A stretch of 64,000 nt of DNA from Aurantiacibacter aquimixticola (GTDB taxonomy: Bacteria > Pseudomonadota > Alphaproteobacteria > Sphingomonadales > Sphingomonadaceae). The stretch covers positions 1,178,001 to 1,242,000 of the forward strand of contig NZ_RAHX01000001.1 of the NCBI RefSeq assembly GCF_003605475.1, written 5' to 3'. Below are positions 25,619 to 36,593 of the stretch, piece by piece. The translations under genes and the position numbers were made by a program. Numbering within the stretch: position 1 is the stretch's first letter; each line of letters starts with the position of its first letter. Below the pieces are notes generated by a model that made no database searches, had not been told where the DNA came from, and saw only the letters and a program-made list of their open reading frames with translations.

Positions 25619-26748
25619 ATCATCACCAGGTGATCGCGGTGGATGACGGCGGAGCGTGGCGCGTGGCCGAGTATGGCTTCCAGCTCTCCGCTCTGCTTGC
25701 CCATGATCGCTTCGACATCGTCGGCCGAATATTCGACCAGACCCTTGGCGATTTCGCGACCGGCCACGTCCAGCACCTGGATGATGTCACCGCGTTTGAA
25801 ATTGCCCGCGACCCTCGTGATGCCAGCGGCCAGCACGCTGTTGCCATCGCGCAGAGCAGTCACGCAGCCATCGTCCACCGTCAGCGAGCCGTTGAAGCGC
25901 ATTCGTCCGCCGATCCAAGCACGGCGGCCGCTATCCTCGCGTTGGGGAACGAAGATCGTGCCCGCCTGCGACGCCATCGCTCGGGCGAGCGGATTTTCCG
26001 GACGGCCATCCAGGATTGCTAACGCGATCCCGGCGCGATCGGCGATTTCCGCGGCAAGCAGCTTGGCAGTCATGCCGCCCGTGCCGACGCCTGAGCCGGA
26101 TTCGCTATCCGCCATATCGTGGATTTCCGCGGTGATCCCGCGGACCTCGGCTAGCCGCTCCGCCTCAGGATCGTTCGGATGGCGATCATAAAGGCCGTCC
26201 ACGTCGGTGAGCAAAATGACCCCGTCGGCATCGCAGGCCTGCGCCACGCGCGCGGCCAGCCTATCATTGTCGCCGAACTTGATCTCTCCGGTGGCAATCG
26301 TGTCGTTCTCGTTCACCACCGGCACGACGCCGCTTTTCAGCAATCTGCGGATGGTGGCGGAGATATTGAGGTAGCGACGGCGGCTTTCGAAATCATCCAA
26401 CGTCAGCAGCATCTGTGCCGCCACCAGCCGCCGCTCTGCCAACAATTTCGACCATACCGACGCAAGCTCGATCTGTCCGACTGACGCCGATGCCTGTGCC
26501 TCGGCCAGCGTCCGCCTGCCACCGTCCGGGAAGTCGAGCTTCTTCGCGCCGATGGCAATGGCACCGGAGGAGACCACCACGACCTCGATGCCGAGTTCGC
26601 GCGCGGTGGCGATTTCATTGACTATGGTGCGCAACCATTCCGCCTCGACCTGCCCCGTCGCATCGACAAGCAGCGCGCTGCCGATCTTGATGACCAAGCG
26701 TTTGCAAATGGACGGATCGCGAAAATCGAGAAGAGACTGGATAGGCAT
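25615..26748 (-). CDS. proB: Glutamate 5-kinase with PUA domain
   Basis: 377 residues from the ATG at 26748; an in-frame TTG at 26769 is an alternative start. The kinase domain has LVIKIGSALLVD, VSSGAIAIGAKKLDF and ENDTIATGEIKFGDNDRLAA. The PUA domain is at about residues 285-370 (DDGCVTALRDGNSVLAAGIT, EIAKGLVEYSADDVE), as in most proteobacterial enzymes. It phosphorylates glutamate in the first step of proline synthesis and is normally feedback-inhibited by proline. It is downstream of obgE (42-bp gap) and 4-bp coupled to the SDR gene; an obg-proB linkage is common in this group. proC is encoded separately at 30351. Confidence 0.95.
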   Translation of the reverse strand: MPIQSLLDFRDPSICKRLVIKIGSALLVDATGQVEAEWLRTIVNEIATARELGIEVVVVSSGAIAIGAKKLDFPDGGRRTLAEAQASASVGQIELASVWSKLLAERRLVAAQMLLTLDDFESRRRYLNISATIRRLLKSGVVPVVNENDTIATGEIKFGDNDRLAARVAQACDADGVILLTDVDGLYDRHPNDPEAERLAEVRGITAEIHDMADSESGSGVGTGGMTAKLLAAEIADRAGIALAILDGRPENPLARAMASQAGTIFVPQREDSGRRAWIGGRMRFNGSLTVDDGCVTALRDGNSVLAAGITRVAGNFKRGDIIQVLDVAGREIAKGLVEYSADDVEAIMGKQSGELEAILGHAPRSAVIHRDHLVMM

Positions 26749-26790
26749 TGCGCCCGCGTCGTTAGCCAATCGCCCGCCTGCTCACCAGAC

Positions 26791-28229
<1,439 letters not shown>

Positions 28230-28345
28230 GTTCCAGTGTCCCTTCTCGCAAGCAGTCGGACCGCCGCGAAGGCGCGCCTCTTAGCGAGACTCGCGGGGCG
28301 ATGAAAGGCAAAAAACGTCAACCGCCCGATCGCCCCCGATCGCAT

Positions 28346-29296
28346 CTATTCGCTGGCCTCGTCATCCTCGGCGGGGGCCGGGGGAACGACCACGGTCTCG
28401 TCCGGCAGTGGCTGCACAACCGGTGTGCGGTTCTGCGTATCGTCGACTGGAATCACGGGGATGGCAGCCCCTGTCTCCTGATCGGGCACGACGACCGGAT
28501 CGGCGGGCACGAGGCCGGTGACGGCGACACCGGCGGCCTGCTGCTGCGCAGGCGTGCCGTAGATCGCGACCCAGCCAGGCTGCGATCCGCCATAGCGCGC
28601 ACCGTATCGGGCATCCCATTCGGAAGAGGCGACCTGATAGGCCTCGTAGGCGGTGTAGAACTGCTCGAACGCCATCTCGAAGCGCTGCAGACCCTGCGTC
28701 GCGAAAAGCGGGAAATTGTCCGGCCGGGCGGTCAGATACTCGTTTGCAACATCGAGCGCGGTGGCGCAGAGGTAGCGGCGCGCGGCGGGCGAGGCGTAGT
28801 AATTGTAAAGTTCGGTCGAATGCGCTTCGCGCAGGCGAATGCCCGCACGGCGTTCGCCACCGGCCTCCTCGCGGAAACGCGCATCGATGCGCTGGTTCAC
28901 GCCGCGCAGGATGTCGTTTTCCTGCTGCAGCATTTCGCCATACGCATCGAGGATCGGCGCATGGATATCACGCTGACAATTGAGTGCCGCGACGTTCCAC
29001 CCGGCGCGAAAATGCCAGATCGCTTCATCCTCCGGCAAAGCGGTGTTGATCGTCTGCCGGATGCCGAAAGCGTCTTCCCGCGGAATGGTCATCGAGTAAG
29101 CGGCCTGAGGCGGCGGCAACGGGCGATAGGGGACCGCTTCCACCACGGGCGGTGGCGGAGGGGGAGGAGGCGGTGGTGGCGGCGGCGGAGGCGGCGTCGT
29201 GGCGCATGCGGCCAGAAACGCCGCGCCCGTGGCGGCAATCATCACCTTGCTGGCAATCTTGCGGATGGAAATCGGGGGGTTCATCATCTGGCGCAT
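28346..29296 (-). CDS. Polyproline lipoprotein of unknown function
   Basis: About 316 residues from the ATG at 29296; other in-frame starts exist within 15 bp. A lipoprotein signal peptide ends at FLAAC, so Cys is the likely lipidated residue. Directly after it are 16 consecutive prolines (two Thr precede them), a probable extended spacer. The body (about 60-240) is helical with conserved ALNCQRDIHAP and ARRYLCATALDVANEY motifs. The tail is Pro/Val/acidic rich. The polyproline tract would need elongation factor P. I do not recognise the family; function unknown. A run of six T (28308-28313) lies downstream without a convincing stem. Confidence 0.8.
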   Translation of the reverse strand: MRQMMNPPISIRKIASKVMIAATGAAFLAACATTPPPPPPPPPPPPPPPPVVEAVPYRPLPPPQAAYSMTIPREDAFGIRQTINTALPEDEAIWHFRAGWNVAALNCQRDIHAPILDAYGEMLQQENDILRGVNQRIDARFREEAGGERRAGIRLREAHSTELYNYYASPAARRYLCATALDVANEYLTARPDNFPLFATQGLQRFEMAFEQFYTAYEAYQVASSEWDARYGARYGGSQPGWVAIYGTPAQQQAAGVAVTGLVPADPVVVPDQETGAAIPVIPVDDTQNRTPVVQPLPDETVVVPPAPAEDDEASE

Positions 29297-29360
29297 GGTC
29301 CTCTCGTCCACGAAGATCGTGGGAACGTGGTTAAGCTGCGCTGACTAAAGGCCCGAGCGC

Positions 29361-29400
29361 CAAAAGAAAATGCCCGGGAAGCACTTATGCTCCCCGGGCG
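29361..29400 (-). terminator. Intrinsic terminator after the BI-1 family gene
   Basis: Minus-strand stem GCCCGGG / CCCGGGC (29399-29393 and 29378-29372) with inner AGCA/TGCT pairing is followed by ATTTTCTTTT (29371-29362). It lies 50 bp after the BI-1 stop codon at 29450. Confidence 0.88.
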
Positions 29401-29449
29401 ATCCGTTGAAAGTTCGCTTGCGGCGCGCTTTGAGCCGCTGCGCAAATTC

Positions 29450-30223
29450 CTATTCGCGGCTGCCCATGAACTGCAGGAGAAACAGGAACATGTTAATGAA
29501 GTTCAGATACAGGCTCAGCGCGCCCATCACGACCATCTTGCCCAGCGGAAAAGCCGCGGCGACAGAGGGATTGGTCATCTTAGCCTGCTGGATGGTCAGA
29601 TAATCCATCTTCAAGCGCTGAGTGTCGTATGCAGTCAAACCTGCGAACACCAGAACTCCGATGAAAGGGATCGCCATCGCAAGCCCTTCCGACTGTATGA
29701 ACATGTTGGCGACCATCGCAATGATGAGGCCGACCACGCCCATGACAAGGAAGCTCCCCCAACCGGAAATATCCTTTTGCGTAGTGTACCCCCACAGGCT
29801 CAAGCCAGCAAAAGCGCCGGCCGTTGCAAAAAACGTCACGGCGATTGACGGGCCGGTGTAGACTGCAAAAACCGAAGAAAGCGATAGGCCCATGAGGACA
29901 GCAAATCCCCAATACATAGCCTGCAGCGTGACGGTCGAAAACTTGTTACGACCAAAGCTCATCGCAAAAACAATCGCCAGGGGAGCAAGAGCCACAATCC
30001 AGCGTAGCGGACCGGTCATGATCTCGATAGCCAAGCCAGACTGCCAGGTCAGCAGCGCGACGATACCGGTCAGCATGATGCCCGATGCCATGTAGTTGTA
30101 AATCGACAGCATGTGCTTGCGCAGGCCGGCATCGAAACTCGTGCGGCTTGTCACATCGCCCGTCTGGCTCGGCGGCACGCCGAAACCCTGCCGGGTCGTG
30201 CGCTCGTCGTTCCAATTTGCCAT
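29450..30223 (-). CDS. Bax inhibitor-1/YccA family membrane protein
   Basis: 257 residues using the ATG at 30223 (GGAG about 10 bp upstream). After a polar N-terminus with a GFGVPPSQ motif, seven transmembrane helices are predicted from about residue 45 to 255. The family motif AYDTQRLK is at about residues 210-217 and the conserved acidic pore residues lie in the last helices. Bacterial homologues are calcium-leak or YbhL-type channels and can bind FtsH-type proteases. Its C-terminal tail (LLQFMGSRE) is typical of alphaproteobacterial members. It is monocistronic with a clear terminator. Confidence 0.93.
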   Translation of the reverse strand: MANWNDERTTRQGFGVPPSQTGDVTSRTSFDAGLRKHMLSIYNYMASGIMLTGIVALLTWQSGLAIEIMTGPLRWIVALAPLAIVFAMSFGRNKFSTVTLQAMYWGFAVLMGLSLSSVFAVYTGPSIAVTFFATAGAFAGLSLWGYTTQKDISGWGSFLVMGVVGLIIAMVANMFIQSEGLAMAIPFIGVLVFAGLTAYDTQRLKMDYLTIQQAKMTNPSVAAAFPLGKMVVMGALSLYLNFINMFLFLLQFMGSRE

Positions 30224-30350
30224 GTTTTCAAAACTCCGTTGCCCGGCCTCCCGTATGGGCCGGCGTAGAGACAATATCGGGATTTTTCGGGCAATTTTCA
30301 AGGGAAACCAGGCCATTTGACCAAAGTGTCGTATTAACCCTGCAACCCGC

Positions 30351-31148
30351 CTATTTGCGCGCTTCCCTGGACATCTCGATGCTGCGATCGCGGGCTGCGC
30401 GCAGGGTTTCGGTCATCAGCCTGGTCAATGCTTCGTCCTCGTCCAGCACGTCCATCCCCTTGCGCGTCACGCCGCCGGGGCTGGCGACCATGTCGGCGAG
30501 CTTGCCGGGCGGATGCTCGGATCGCGCTGTCAGGGCGCTCGCGCCCTCAGTCATCGCAATCGCCAGTTCGCGCGCCTGATCCTCCGGCAGACCGAGCCGG
30601 GTCGCACCTGCCGCCAGCGCGTCGATGAAGCGATAGACAAAGGCTGGTCCGCTACCGGCCAGCGCGGTAACAAGATCGAAGCGGTCCTCTCCCACCCAGG
30701 CGGGAGTGCCGAGATGGTCGATGAAGGCGACCAGATCATCGCGCTCCGCCTCGCCCAGTCCCTCTTCTGCCAGCGCGACGGGCGACTTTCCGATCGCACA
30801 GGCGAGGTTCGGCATCACCCGCACGACAGATCCCGCATCGGGGAAGCGTTCGCGCAGTGTCTCGAGCTGCACACCGGCAAGGACCGACAGCACGCTCGCT
30901 CCCTCCACCACGCCCTGCAAGGTCAGCGCAATGTCGGCAAGCATGTAGGGCTTGAAGCCCAACAGCACGGCGTCGAACACGCGGCCATCCGGCACTTCGC
31001 GCAGCAATTCGACATCGCCCGGCACACTTGTGCGCGTGGGCGTTACAACGGTGAAATTCTCTCGCGGCAGACCGGCGGCAAGCCAGCCTTCGAGCATAGC
31101 GCCCGCCATGTTGCCGCAGCCGACGATCAGGATCTTTTCAAATGTCAT
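30351..31148 (-). CDS. proC: Pyrroline-5-carboxylate reductase
   Basis: 265 residues from the ATG at 31148. The Rossmann motif is LIVGCGNMAGAML (residues 6-18). The region VRVMPNLACAIGKSP and the C-terminal helices ALAGSGPAFVYRFIDALAAGATRLGL and MVASPGGVTRKGMDVL match the family. The enzyme reduces P5C to proline with NAD(P)H, the last step after ProB and ProA. It lies 32 bp downstream of the YbjN gene and is probably co-transcribed. proA is not in the window. Confidence 0.95.
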   Translation of the reverse strand: MTFEKILIVGCGNMAGAMLEGWLAAGLPRENFTVVTPTRTSVPGDVELLREVPDGRVFDAVLLGFKPYMLADIALTLQGVVEGASVLSVLAGVQLETLRERFPDAGSVVRVMPNLACAIGKSPVALAEEGLGEAERDDLVAFIDHLGTPAWVGEDRFDLVTALAGSGPAFVYRFIDALAAGATRLGLPEDQARELAIAMTEGASALTARSEHPPGKLADMVASPGGVTRKGMDVLDEDEALTRLMTETLRAARDRSIEMSREARK

Positions 31149-31180
31149 GGCCGCGCATTTCGGATGCAGGCGAGGAGAGG

Positions 31181-31687
31181 TCAAGCCTCTCCCGCAGCGT
31201 CCACCAGCGCGGCATCCAGCGCCTCTCGCGGCCCCTTGTCGCCCCACAGCACGAACTGGAATGCCGGGTAGAACCGGTCGCACTCCGCAATGGCGCTTTC
31301 GATGGCATGCTGCGCCATGTCGAGGCTGAGCATGCCATCGTCGCCAAGCATCAAACCGTGACGATACAGCAGCATGCCTCCCTGCGACCAGATATCGAAA
31401 TGCCCGAGCCAGAGCTGTTCGTTGATCAGCGCCAGCAACTCGAAAGCATTGCGGCGCTTGTCCTCGCCAACGCGAATTTCCGGCAGACAGAGCAATTGCA
31501 AGACCCGGTCCTCGCGCCGCCAGATGCCGCGCAGCTGGTATGTCGTCCAACTGCCTGGGATCTCGACCGTAACCTCGTCGTCCGACACCTGCTCGAATGC
31601 CCAGCCATGCGCCTCGAAAAGCGCAGTGAGCATCTCCACCGGCGCCGCGTCGTCGGCCCGTTCGATGATCTCGCGTTCGGTGTTCAT
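31181..31687 (-). CDS. YbjN domain-containing protein
   Basis: 168 residues from the ATG at 31687 (AGGA 4-5 bp upstream). The YbjN fold is seen in EQVSDDEVTVEIPGSWTTYQLRGIW and RRNAFELLALINEQLWLGHFD. YbjN resembles type III secretion chaperones and affects motility and stress traits in enterobacteria, but its molecular role is unknown. It is followed closely by proC, a frequent neighbour in alphaproteobacteria. Confidence 0.85.
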   Translation of the reverse strand: MNTEREIIERADDAAPVEMLTALFEAHGWAFEQVSDDEVTVEIPGSWTTYQLRGIWRREDRVLQLLCLPEIRVGEDKRRNAFELLALINEQLWLGHFDIWSQGGMLLYRHGLMLGDDGMLSLDMAQHAIESAIAECDRFYPAFQFVLWGDKGPREALDAALVDAAGEA

Positions 31688-31808
31688 GCTGTCCTGCGAC
31701 CCTTGCCCTTCATGGACATGCTTAATGCGATGGCAGGTATTCTTCACGCAATCGAGCGACCGTTCGCGGCTGGGCAAAACGCATTTCGCCTGTTGGCAAG
31801 GTGTGCAC

Positions 31809-31830
31809 AAAAGCCTCCCGCAAGGAGGCG
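31809..31830 (-). terminator. Intrinsic terminator after the TPR/SPOR gene
   Basis: Minus-strand stem GCCTCC with GGAGGC (31829-31813) is followed by TTTTG (31812-31808). It stands 7 bp after the stop codon of the TPR/SPOR gene and separates it from ybjN-proC. The remaining 31688-31808 shows no gene. Confidence 0.8.
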
Positions 31831-31836
31831 GGCCGA

Positions 31837-33345
31837 TCAGTCGACGGGGCGGACCTCTTCGCCTTCGGCGCTGGTGAAACGGAACGCATCGACGCCAGCC
31901 CCGGCCAGTTCGGTGACGAATTGCTGCGCGGCGCTGCGCGAATCGAACGGACCGGTCAGCAGTCGATTCGTCTGGTTCCACGGCGTCGTGAAGGGATCGC
32001 GACCTTCGAGCAGCCCGTCCGAATTGCGCACGATCCGGCGCCAGTCGAAACGGAATGCCGCAATGTCCTGCCCGGTCGCGACCTGCACCCAGTGGCGGCT
32101 CGGATTGGCGGGCGGAGGCGGCGCGGCGTCCGGCTCGGCCTCGCGCGCCGGCGTGATCGCGGTGATATCGACGGCGTCGGCGCTGCGCGGAACGTCCATC
32201 CCTTCGGCAGGCAGGGTGAAGTCGGCGAAAGCGCTCGCCAGGTCGACCTGCTCTTGGGAGGCAGGCTCGGCCTCGGTAATGGAAAAGGACGGCCGCGCCT
32301 CCTCGGCGGGCGGGAATGCCGCGGCATCGTCCAGCGTCACAACAGTGGCGGCATCGGGCTGCGCTGGCGCGGCTGCCGCCGGAAGCGGGGCCGAGATCTC
32401 GCGCGTAGCGACGGTCGGTAGCGTCGTCGCAGATCCGGTGGCGGGCAATTCCCCGCCCGTGCTTGCCGGCCTGCCGAGCGGTTCACCCGTGGGTGTCAGC
32501 CTGTCATTCGCCGGTACAGGGCGCGCCGGTGGTGGTGCGGGCGCTGGTGCCGCAGCGACGACCGCAGGCTCGCGCCCCATGCGCGAGGCAGGCGGGAAAC
32601 GTCCGAGATTGGCCGCCGCCGCCTGCTGGCCGGTCGTCAGGCTAGGCATATATCGCAAGTACGGCGCGAGGCGGCTGGCGAAACGCGCGGGCAACATCGT
32701 CTCGGCGATGGTGATCGCTTCCTGATCCCGACCCAGAATGGCGAGCGCGAAGGCGCGCGTGCGATAGGCGCGGCGGTCCTGCCGCTGGAGAAGCGGCAGC
32801 AGGGTCGCCTCCGAAGCCGCCGCATCGCCGGACATCGCATATGAAAGAGCAAGGCGACGGATCACTTCGTCGCTTGGCTGGCGGCTCAGCGCCTGCCGGT
32901 AATATTGCTGGGCGCGCACGTTGTTGCCGATGAGATCGTAGGCGAGCCCGCGATCCCCCGCATGCGCGGTAACGGACGTTCCCTGATCATGCGCATTCTG
33001 GAACAGCTGAACAGCCGCCAGTCCCTCGCCCCGCCGAACGGCGACCAGCGCCAGCCCGGCCAGCACGCGACCATCGTCGGGCCTGCGGGCCTGCGCGCGA
33101 TTGAAGAAGCGCAGCGCCGCGTCCACTTCACCCAGAGCCAGCGCGGCCCTGCCCGCCTCGAGCAGGGCGGGTATGCTGTCGGGATTGCGCGCCAGCCGAC
33201 GCTCGGCGGCGGCAAGCTGCGCACTTGCCGCTTCGGGAACCGGCTGCACGATTTCCTGCGCAGCCGCGGAATGCGGCGCGGCAATGGCCGCCATCCCGAG
33301 CGCGGCCGATGAAAAAGCGAAGAGAAAAGGGGGCGATGTCGTCAT
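31837..33345 (-). CDS. Periplasmic TPR protein with C-terminal SPOR domain
   Basis: About 502 residues from the ATG at 33345. A signal peptide ends near SAAAQE. Tetratricopeptide repeats fill about residues 30-215 (LLEAGRAALALGEVDAALRFF, LAYDLIGNNVRAQQYYRQAL, RAYRTRAFALAILGRDQEAI). A long Pro/Ala-rich spacer follows, and then a SPOR domain (about 420-502: HWVQVATGQDIAAFRFDWRRIV, LLTGPFDSRSAAQQFVTEL), which binds denuded peptidoglycan at the septum. It sits directly downstream of ftsZ on the same strand, so a division or septal cell-wall role is a reasonable inference. Confidence 0.85.
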   Translation of the reverse strand: MTTSPPFLFAFSSAALGMAAIAAPHSAAAQEIVQPVPEAASAQLAAAERRLARNPDSIPALLEAGRAALALGEVDAALRFFNRAQARRPDDGRVLAGLALVAVRRGEGLAAVQLFQNAHDQGTSVTAHAGDRGLAYDLIGNNVRAQQYYRQALSRQPSDEVIRRLALSYAMSGDAAASEATLLPLLQRQDRRAYRTRAFALAILGRDQEAITIAETMLPARFASRLAPYLRYMPSLTTGQQAAAANLGRFPPASRMGREPAVVAAAPAPAPPPARPVPANDRLTPTGEPLGRPASTGGELPATGSATTLPTVATREISAPLPAAAAPAQPDAATVVTLDDAAAFPPAEEARPSFSITEAEPASQEQVDLASAFADFTLPAEGMDVPRSADAVDITAITPAREAEPDAAPPPPANPSRHWVQVATGQDIAAFRFDWRRIVRNSDGLLEGRDPFTTPWNQTNRLLTGPFDSRSAAQQFVTELAGAGVDAFRFTSAEGEEVRPVD

Positions 33346-33376
33346 GCATCGCGCCCTATCGCGAAACGCCTGAACC

Positions 33377-33394
33377 GGGCGAGAACAATCGCCC
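33377..33394 (-). other. Hairpin after ftsZ
   Basis: GGGCGA pairs perfectly with TCGCCC across a 6-nt loop in the 74-bp gap after ftsZ. No U-tract follows, so it is not a standard terminator. It may protect the end of the dcw transcript or attenuate read-through into the TPR/SPOR gene. Confidence 0.35.
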
Positions 33395-33419
33395 CCGAAC
33401 ATACGATAAGCCGTGTCCG

Positions 33420-35171
33420 TTACTGGTTGTTCTGACGGCCGAGGAACCGCGGAATGCGCATGGAACCGCCATCCTCGTCATCATCGTCGTCTTCGTCATC
33501 GGCTTTGCCCTGACGGGAGAGATTGGCCATCCGCTCGAACAGCGTGCTGCCGCCGCCGGATGGTGGAGGAGTCGGCGCTGCAGGTGCTGGCGAAGCTGCT
33601 GTCGCTCCGCCCGCGCCGGCGCCGGCATTGCCGCTGTCGCCAGCACTTTCCGCGTCGTCACTCCCGTCGGCACCGCCAAGCATGCGCGCACGCCGTCCGC
33701 CAGCAGGCTGGACCGGCTCGTCCACATCGGCGAGGCGGCTGGCATCGAGCAGCAACTCGTCGCCGTCACCATGGTCAGCGGCATTGCTTCCGTTCTCGCC
33801 TTCGCTACTCGCTGCGGTATCGTCGACGGCATCGGCACCCATGAGGTCGAGCGTATTGCCTCCATCGCCGGGAACCTCTTCGCTCTCGATCGGATCGGAG
33901 GCGAAGCCGTCTCCAACCGAGCCGCCGAAGCTGTCATTCTCGGTCGGCGATGTGAGCGTATCACTCGGCTTATCGCGGGAGGTCGTCTCAGTCTCGGACA
34001 TGTCGAGTTCGGCTTCCGACGCGGGCGAAGCTTCCGACGCGGGCGACGACACGTCATCGGCCTCGTCCATCGCGGACAGTTCAAGCGCATCGTCCTCATC
34101 ATCGGCGGAAAGATCGTCTTCCACCGGAATGGGGATTGCCGGGCGGGACGGCCCACGCGCGGCGGAAAGATCGAGCGGGCGCGAAACATCGGCAGGCTGT
34201 TCGCCGGTCTGCTCTATGCCCGTCGCGACCACGCTGACGCGAATCTTGCCGTCGAGTTCCGGATTGAAGGCACTGCCCCAGATGATGTTTGCCTCCGGAT
34301 CGACCAGCTCGCGAATATGGTTCGCGGCCTCGTCCACTTCGAGCAGCTTCATGTCCTCGCCGCCGATGATGGAAATGATGACGCCCTTCGCGCCCGCCAT
34401 GCTCACGCCGTCGAGCAAGGGATTGGCAATGGCGCGTTCGGCCGCTTCGAGCGCGCGGGCATCGCCCTCGCCCTCGCCCGTGCCCATCATCGCCTTGCCC
34501 ATTTCGCCCATGACCGAGCGCACGTCAGCAAAGTCGAGATTGATCAGGCCCGGCATCACCATCAGGTCGGTGATGGAGCGCACCCCCTGTTGCAGCACCT
34601 CGTCGGCCAGCAGGAACGCTTCCTTGAACGTGGTTTCGGCCTTGGCCACCAGGAACAGGTTCTGGTTCGGAATGACGATCAGCGTATCGACGTTCTTCTG
34701 CAGTTCGTCGATGCCACTTTCGGCACTGCGCATCCGGCGTGTGCCTTCGAACAGGAACGGCTTGGTCACGACGCCGACGGTGAGGATACCCTTGTCGCGC
34801 GCGGTCTTGGCGATGACCGGCGCAGCACCGGTGCCGGTGCCGCCGCCCATGCCGGCTGCGATGAAGACCATGTTGACGCCTTCCAGCGCGCGCTCGATGT
34901 CTTCCACGGTCTCTTCAGCGGCAGCGCGGCCGACTTCGGGCCGGGAGCCTGCGCCGAGGCCCTGCGTGATGTCGGGGCCGAGCTGGATGCGGTGCTCGGC
35001 GGCAGAGGAATTGAGTGCCTGCGCATCGGTATTGGCGACGATGAAGTCGACGCCCTCGATTTCGGACTCGATCATGTTGGCGATGGCGTTTCCGCCCGCA
35101 CCGCCGACACCGATCACGGTAATGCGCGGACGAAGTTCCTCGACGGAAGGCGGGCCGATATTGATGCTCAT
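33420..35171 (-). CDS. ftsZ: Cell division protein FtsZ with long acidic linker
   Basis: 583 residues, well above the common 380-510. The tubulin-type GTPase domain spans about 15-320: GVGGAGGNA, the GGGTGTG signature at residues 109-115, and the T7 synergy loop [11 protein letters not shown]. About 250 residues of Asp/Glu/Ser-rich linker follow, including an 18-bp direct repeat ([12 protein letters not shown]). The last 13 residues, [13 protein letters not shown], are the conserved C-terminal peptide that binds FtsA and other partners. FtsZ builds the division ring. It is the last dcw gene, 126 bp after ftsA, so it may have its own promoter. No convincing -35/-10 pair was found in that gap. 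Confidence 0.97.
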   Translation of the reverse strand: MSINIGPPSVEELRPRITVIGVGGAGGNAIANMIESEIEGVDFIVANTDAQALNSSAAEHRIQLGPDITQGLGAGSRPEVGRAAAEETVEDIERALEGVNMVFIAAGMGGGTGTGAAPVIAKTARDKGILTVGVVTKPFLFEGTRRMRSAESGIDELQKNVDTLIVIPNQNLFLVAKAETTFKEAFLLADEVLQQGVRSITDLMVMPGLINLDFADVRSVMGEMGKAMMGTGEGEGDARALEAAERAIANPLLDGVSMAGAKGVIISIIGGEDMKLLEVDEAANHIRELVDPEANIIWGSAFNPELDGKIRVSVVATGIEQTGEQPADVSRPLDLSAARGPSRPAIPIPVEDDLSADDEDDALELSAMDEADDVSSPASEASPASEAELDMSETETTSRDKPSDTLTSPTENDSFGGSVGDGFASDPIESEEVPGDGGNTLDLMGADAVDDTAASSEGENGSNAADHGDGDELLLDASRLADVDEPVQPAGGRRARMLGGADGSDDAESAGDSGNAGAGAGGATAASPAPAAPTPPPSGGGSTLFERMANLSRQGKADDEDDDDDEDGGSMRIPRFLGRQNNQ

Positions 35172-35297
35172 TCCAAAATTTCCCCGGTCATACGCGGGCA
35201 GGTATCGCGCGCGCGTAAAATATCTCGCCCCAGCAATGCCATAAAGCCACCTAGGGCACGAAGCGCTTTACGGTAGTATCCACAGCCTTGCATAGGC

Positions 35298-36593
35298 CTA
35301 GAAATACTCCTTCATCGCCGACCAGACACGCATGACCGAGGCGATCGGGCCGTAGGATCCGGTTTGCATGAAGCGCGAGCCGACCGAGCGGATGTCCACC
35401 GGGTCTTCCGCGGCGTAGAGAACGAGCCCGGCCAGCGTGGCAAAACCGGGCGCGCTATGCGCTTCCGGCAGGCCCTTAAGCGCCACCGGGCGGCCGATGC
35501 GGACCGGCACGCCCAACGTGCTCTGCGCATAATCCGCGAGGCCCGCCAGTTCCGCACCGCCACCGGTGATGACGACCTGGCGCGCGCGCGATCCCGGCTG
35601 GCCGCCGGTGAAGCCCATGCCATCCAGAGCCTTGCCGACGTCGCGCATCAGCGCATCGAGCTCTCCGGTGATGACGCCGATCAGTTCGGCGCGCGGCACC
35701 TGATTGCGATCGTCCGCCCCCCGCGCGACGGGCCCGCGGGCCTGCTCGCCGGGTGCGGTGACGGGGATCATCTCGCGGTGATCGGTCGGGCTGGCGATGG
35801 CAGATCCATTGACGCATTTCAGCCTTTCGGCCTGGAAACGGCGAATGGAAAAGGCGCTGGCAATGGCATCGGTTATATCGCCCGATCCCTTTGGAATGGC
35901 GGTCAGCCCGACAAGCATGCCCCCGGCATAGACTGAGACATTCGTCACTTCGCCGCCCATTTCCACCATCGCCACGCCAAGGTCGCGCTCTTCGGCGGTC
36001 AGGCAGGCGAAGCCGGTGGCGAGCGGGCTGGCGACCACGCCTTCGACTTCGAAATGCGCGTTCTGCACCGACTCCATAACATTGCGCATCGGCGCGCCAT
36101 CGGCGAGCATGACGTGAATATCGACGCCCAGCCGCTCCGCATGCAGCCCTTTGGGATTGGCCACGCCATGTGCCCCGTCGAGGAAATAGCAGGCCGGTTG
36201 CGCATGCAGGACGCTGCGGCCATCGGGCGCGATCGTCTCGCGCGCGGCAAGCAGCACGGCCTCGATATCCTCTTCCTCGATCCGCCTGCCGCCGACCTCG
36301 ATCTCCACCGGGCGAATTTCACTCGTGAGCCCCGCGCCCGAACAGCCGATCCACACACTGTCGACGCTCGTGCCCGCCAGCCGTTCGGCCCGGTCCAGCG
36401 CATCGCGAACCGCATGGGTCGCCGCCGCCATGTCGACGACATAGCCGCGCGCAATGCCCTGGCTGGCGCGGTGACCGCTGCCCAGCACTTGCATCTCACC
36501 ATTCTCGGTAAGCGCGGCGATCATCGCGGAAATGCGGAAGGAGCCGATATTGACCGCGCCGATGACGCGCGCGATGCGCTGCTGGCTGGCCAT
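35298..36593 (-). CDS. ftsA: Cell division protein FtsA
   Basis: 431 residues from the ATG at 36593, in a TGATG overlap with ftsQ. It is an actin-like ATPase: opening VIGAVNIGSFRISAMIA, GCSGAGLTSE, MVEMGGEVTNVSVYAGGML (phosphate 2) and VVITGGGAELAGLADYA (adenosine motif). The 1C domain lies in between, and the C-terminal amphipathic helix that tethers it to the membrane is SVMRVWSAMKEYF. An unusual insertion with EQARGPVARGADDR lies near residue 275. FtsA anchors FtsZ polymers to the membrane. Confidence 0.95.
   Translation of the reverse strand: MASQQRIARVIGAVNIGSFRISAMIAALTENGEMQVLGSGHRASQGIARGYVVDMAAATHAVRDALDRAERLAGTSVDSVWIGCSGAGLTSEIRPVEIEVGGRRIEEEDIEAVLLAARETIAPDGRSVLHAQPACYFLDGAHGVANPKGLHAERLGVDIHVMLADGAPMRNVMESVQNAHFEVEGVVASPLATGFACLTAEERDLGVAMVEMGGEVTNVSVYAGGMLVGLTAIPKGSGDITDAIASAFSIRRFQAERLKCVNGSAIASPTDHREMIPVTAPGEQARGPVARGADDRNQVPRAELIGVITGELDALMRDVGKALDGMGFTGGQPGSRARQVVITGGGAELAGLADYAQSTLGVPVRIGRPVALKGLPEAHSAPGFATLAGLVLYAAEDPVDIRSVGSRFMQTGSYGPIASVMRVWSAMKEYF

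Noticed and set aside
28308..28340. Terminator after the polyproline lipoprotein gene
   Set aside because: A TTTTTT run exists, but the nearest CGATCG/CGATCG pairing is separated from it by about 13 bases, so the structure is not a standard terminator.
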